A DNA stretch of 6,792 nt from an uncultured Succinatimonas sp. (GTDB lineage Bacteria; Pseudomonadota; Gammaproteobacteria; Enterobacterales; Succinivibrionaceae). Positions within the stretch are counted from its first letter, which is position 1. Each line of letters begins with the position of its first letter. The notes under the pieces are model-generated. The model saw only the letters and a list, made by a program, of their open reading frames with translations, was not told the origin of the DNA and searched no databases. Positions 6,107-6,792 of this stretch are shown here, in pieces. The translations under genes were made by a program, and so were the position numbers. The stretch covers positions 1-6,792 of the forward strand of contig CALBLB010000033.1 of the NCBI GenBank assembly GCA_937896115.1, written 5' to 3'.

Positions 6107-6792
6107 ATGGATGATATTTACTCAAATATCGCAATTGATCTAGGCGGAAAATATACTGGTTTTATTTCTTATACAGCAAAAGGTATGCCTAGAAAGGATG
6201 ATATAAATGCCGCAATTATTGAGATGCCTGATCAAGGTAATGGCATGAGCTACACGGTTAAGGATCGTACAGCTGTAAGACACCATGTCAGATCTGAAGA
6301 CAGGTTTAAAAAAGCACGTAGACTTATATTTTCTGTAATTGAATACAAAATAAAGAGATCCTTGTCTGATGATGAAAAAGAAGCTATTTCAACTCTAATG
6401 AGACGTAGAGGATATACCAGACTTGAAAGCGAAATTGATCTTGATATTCTAAAAGATTGTTCTCCGGAGATATTTGCTTTATCTGCTTCTGAAAATAAAT
6501 TATTTGATATTAATGAACCTTTATATGATCAATTTGTTCAAAAATGTAACGATATTGAATCGGCAAAAATCTATAAAAATTTTTTAAATAAACCAGAACT
6601 AACTAAGTTGATATCTGATATCGATGATAAAAATACCAGATCACTCTATAAATCATCTTTAGAAGAGATGAAAGCTGCCGCAGATAACATAATAAAACAG
6701 GAAGAATTTGGCCACAAACCTCGTAAAATTTATCTTGAAAATATAAAAAAAGATATCAGCCATGACAGTCGTCTCAAAGAAATAATTGAAGC
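6107..6792 (+). CDS. cas9: Type II-B CRISPR-associated endonuclease Cas9, N-terminal part (cut by window edge)
   Basis: Open from ATG 6107 to the window end: 228 full codons of a protein that in this subtype usually exceeds 1300 residues. IAIDLGGKYTG (residues 8-18) is the RuvC-I motif with catalytic D11, the same position as in Francisella novicida Cas9. Residues 54-73 (RTAVRHHVRSEDRFKKARRL) are the arginine-rich bridge helix that contacts guide RNA. ISTLMRRRGYTR (94-105) is the conserved RRGY/F segment that follows it. GHKPRKIYLENIKKDI (202-217) strongly resembles the GHRHRKVYFENIKSDI stretch I recall from Legionella Cas9 and distinguishes type II-B from II-A and II-C. The remaining recognition lobe, HNH, RuvC-II/III and PAM-interacting domains lie outside the window. 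Cas9 is the guide-RNA-dependent double-strand DNA nuclease of type II CRISPR immunity, acting in the cytoplasm. Type II-B loci typically continue with cas1, cas2 and cas4. Ten of 15 arginine codons are AGA/AGG, unlike srfBC. The visible catalytic residue and bridge helix are intact, so the gene looks functional as far as it goes. Confidence 0.93.
   Translation, partial: MDDIYSNIAIDLGGKYTGFISYTAKGMPRKDDINAAIIEMPDQGNGMSYTVKDRTAVRHHVRSEDRFKKARRLIFSVIEYKIKRSLSDDEKEAISTLMRRRGYTRLESEIDLDILKDCSPEIFALSASENKLFDINEPLYDQFVQKCNDIESAKIYKNFLNKPELTKLISDIDDKNTRSLYKSSLEEMKAAADNIIKQEEFGHKPRKIYLENIKKDISHDSRLKEIIE

Overview
The window holds two divergent gene blocks separated by a roughly 250-nt intergenic region. 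On the minus strand (about 5857 down to 1) is a tightly linked gene pair. Its products carry the hallmarks of the SrfB and SrfC 'virulence factor' families, first named from the Salmonella srfABC cluster. On the plus strand (from 6107 to the window edge) is the 5' third or less of a cas9 gene of the type II-B (Legionella/Francisella, formerly Csx12) kind.

The organism is most likely a gammaproteobacterium or another proteobacterium. SrfB/SrfC proteins are mainly proteobacterial, and type II-B Cas9 is known from Francisella, Legionella, Sutterella-type bacteria and Wolinella. Genus cannot be read from this sequence. The srfBC block is of intermediate GC (for example 32 of 60 bases are G/C in 4861-4920), while the cas9 block is AT-rich (13 of 60 in 6481-6540). 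Arginine codon use changes as well, so the two halves probably have different histories.

Layout: 1-2024 (minus) is srfC, cut by the left window edge and encoding a P-loop GTPase-like protein. 2030-5857 (minus) is srfB, complete, encoding a 1275-residue Hsp70/actin-like ATPase with a C-terminal coiled coil. 5858-6106 is a divergent regulatory region with several inverted repeats and spaced A-tracts. 6107-6792 (plus) is cas9, cut by the right edge after 228 full codons.

How they may work together: srfB and srfC have a near-overlapping junction and are almost certainly co-transcribed and translationally coupled, giving an ATPase plus a GTPase of unknown joint function. srfA, which precedes srfB in the Salmonella cluster, is not upstream here; its place is taken by the divergent cas9. 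The cas9 product should be the RNA-guided effector of a CRISPR system whose cas1, cas2, cas4 and array would lie beyond the right edge. No CRISPR repeat is visible in the window. Whether the srfBC pair has any functional link to the CRISPR locus cannot be told from this sequence.
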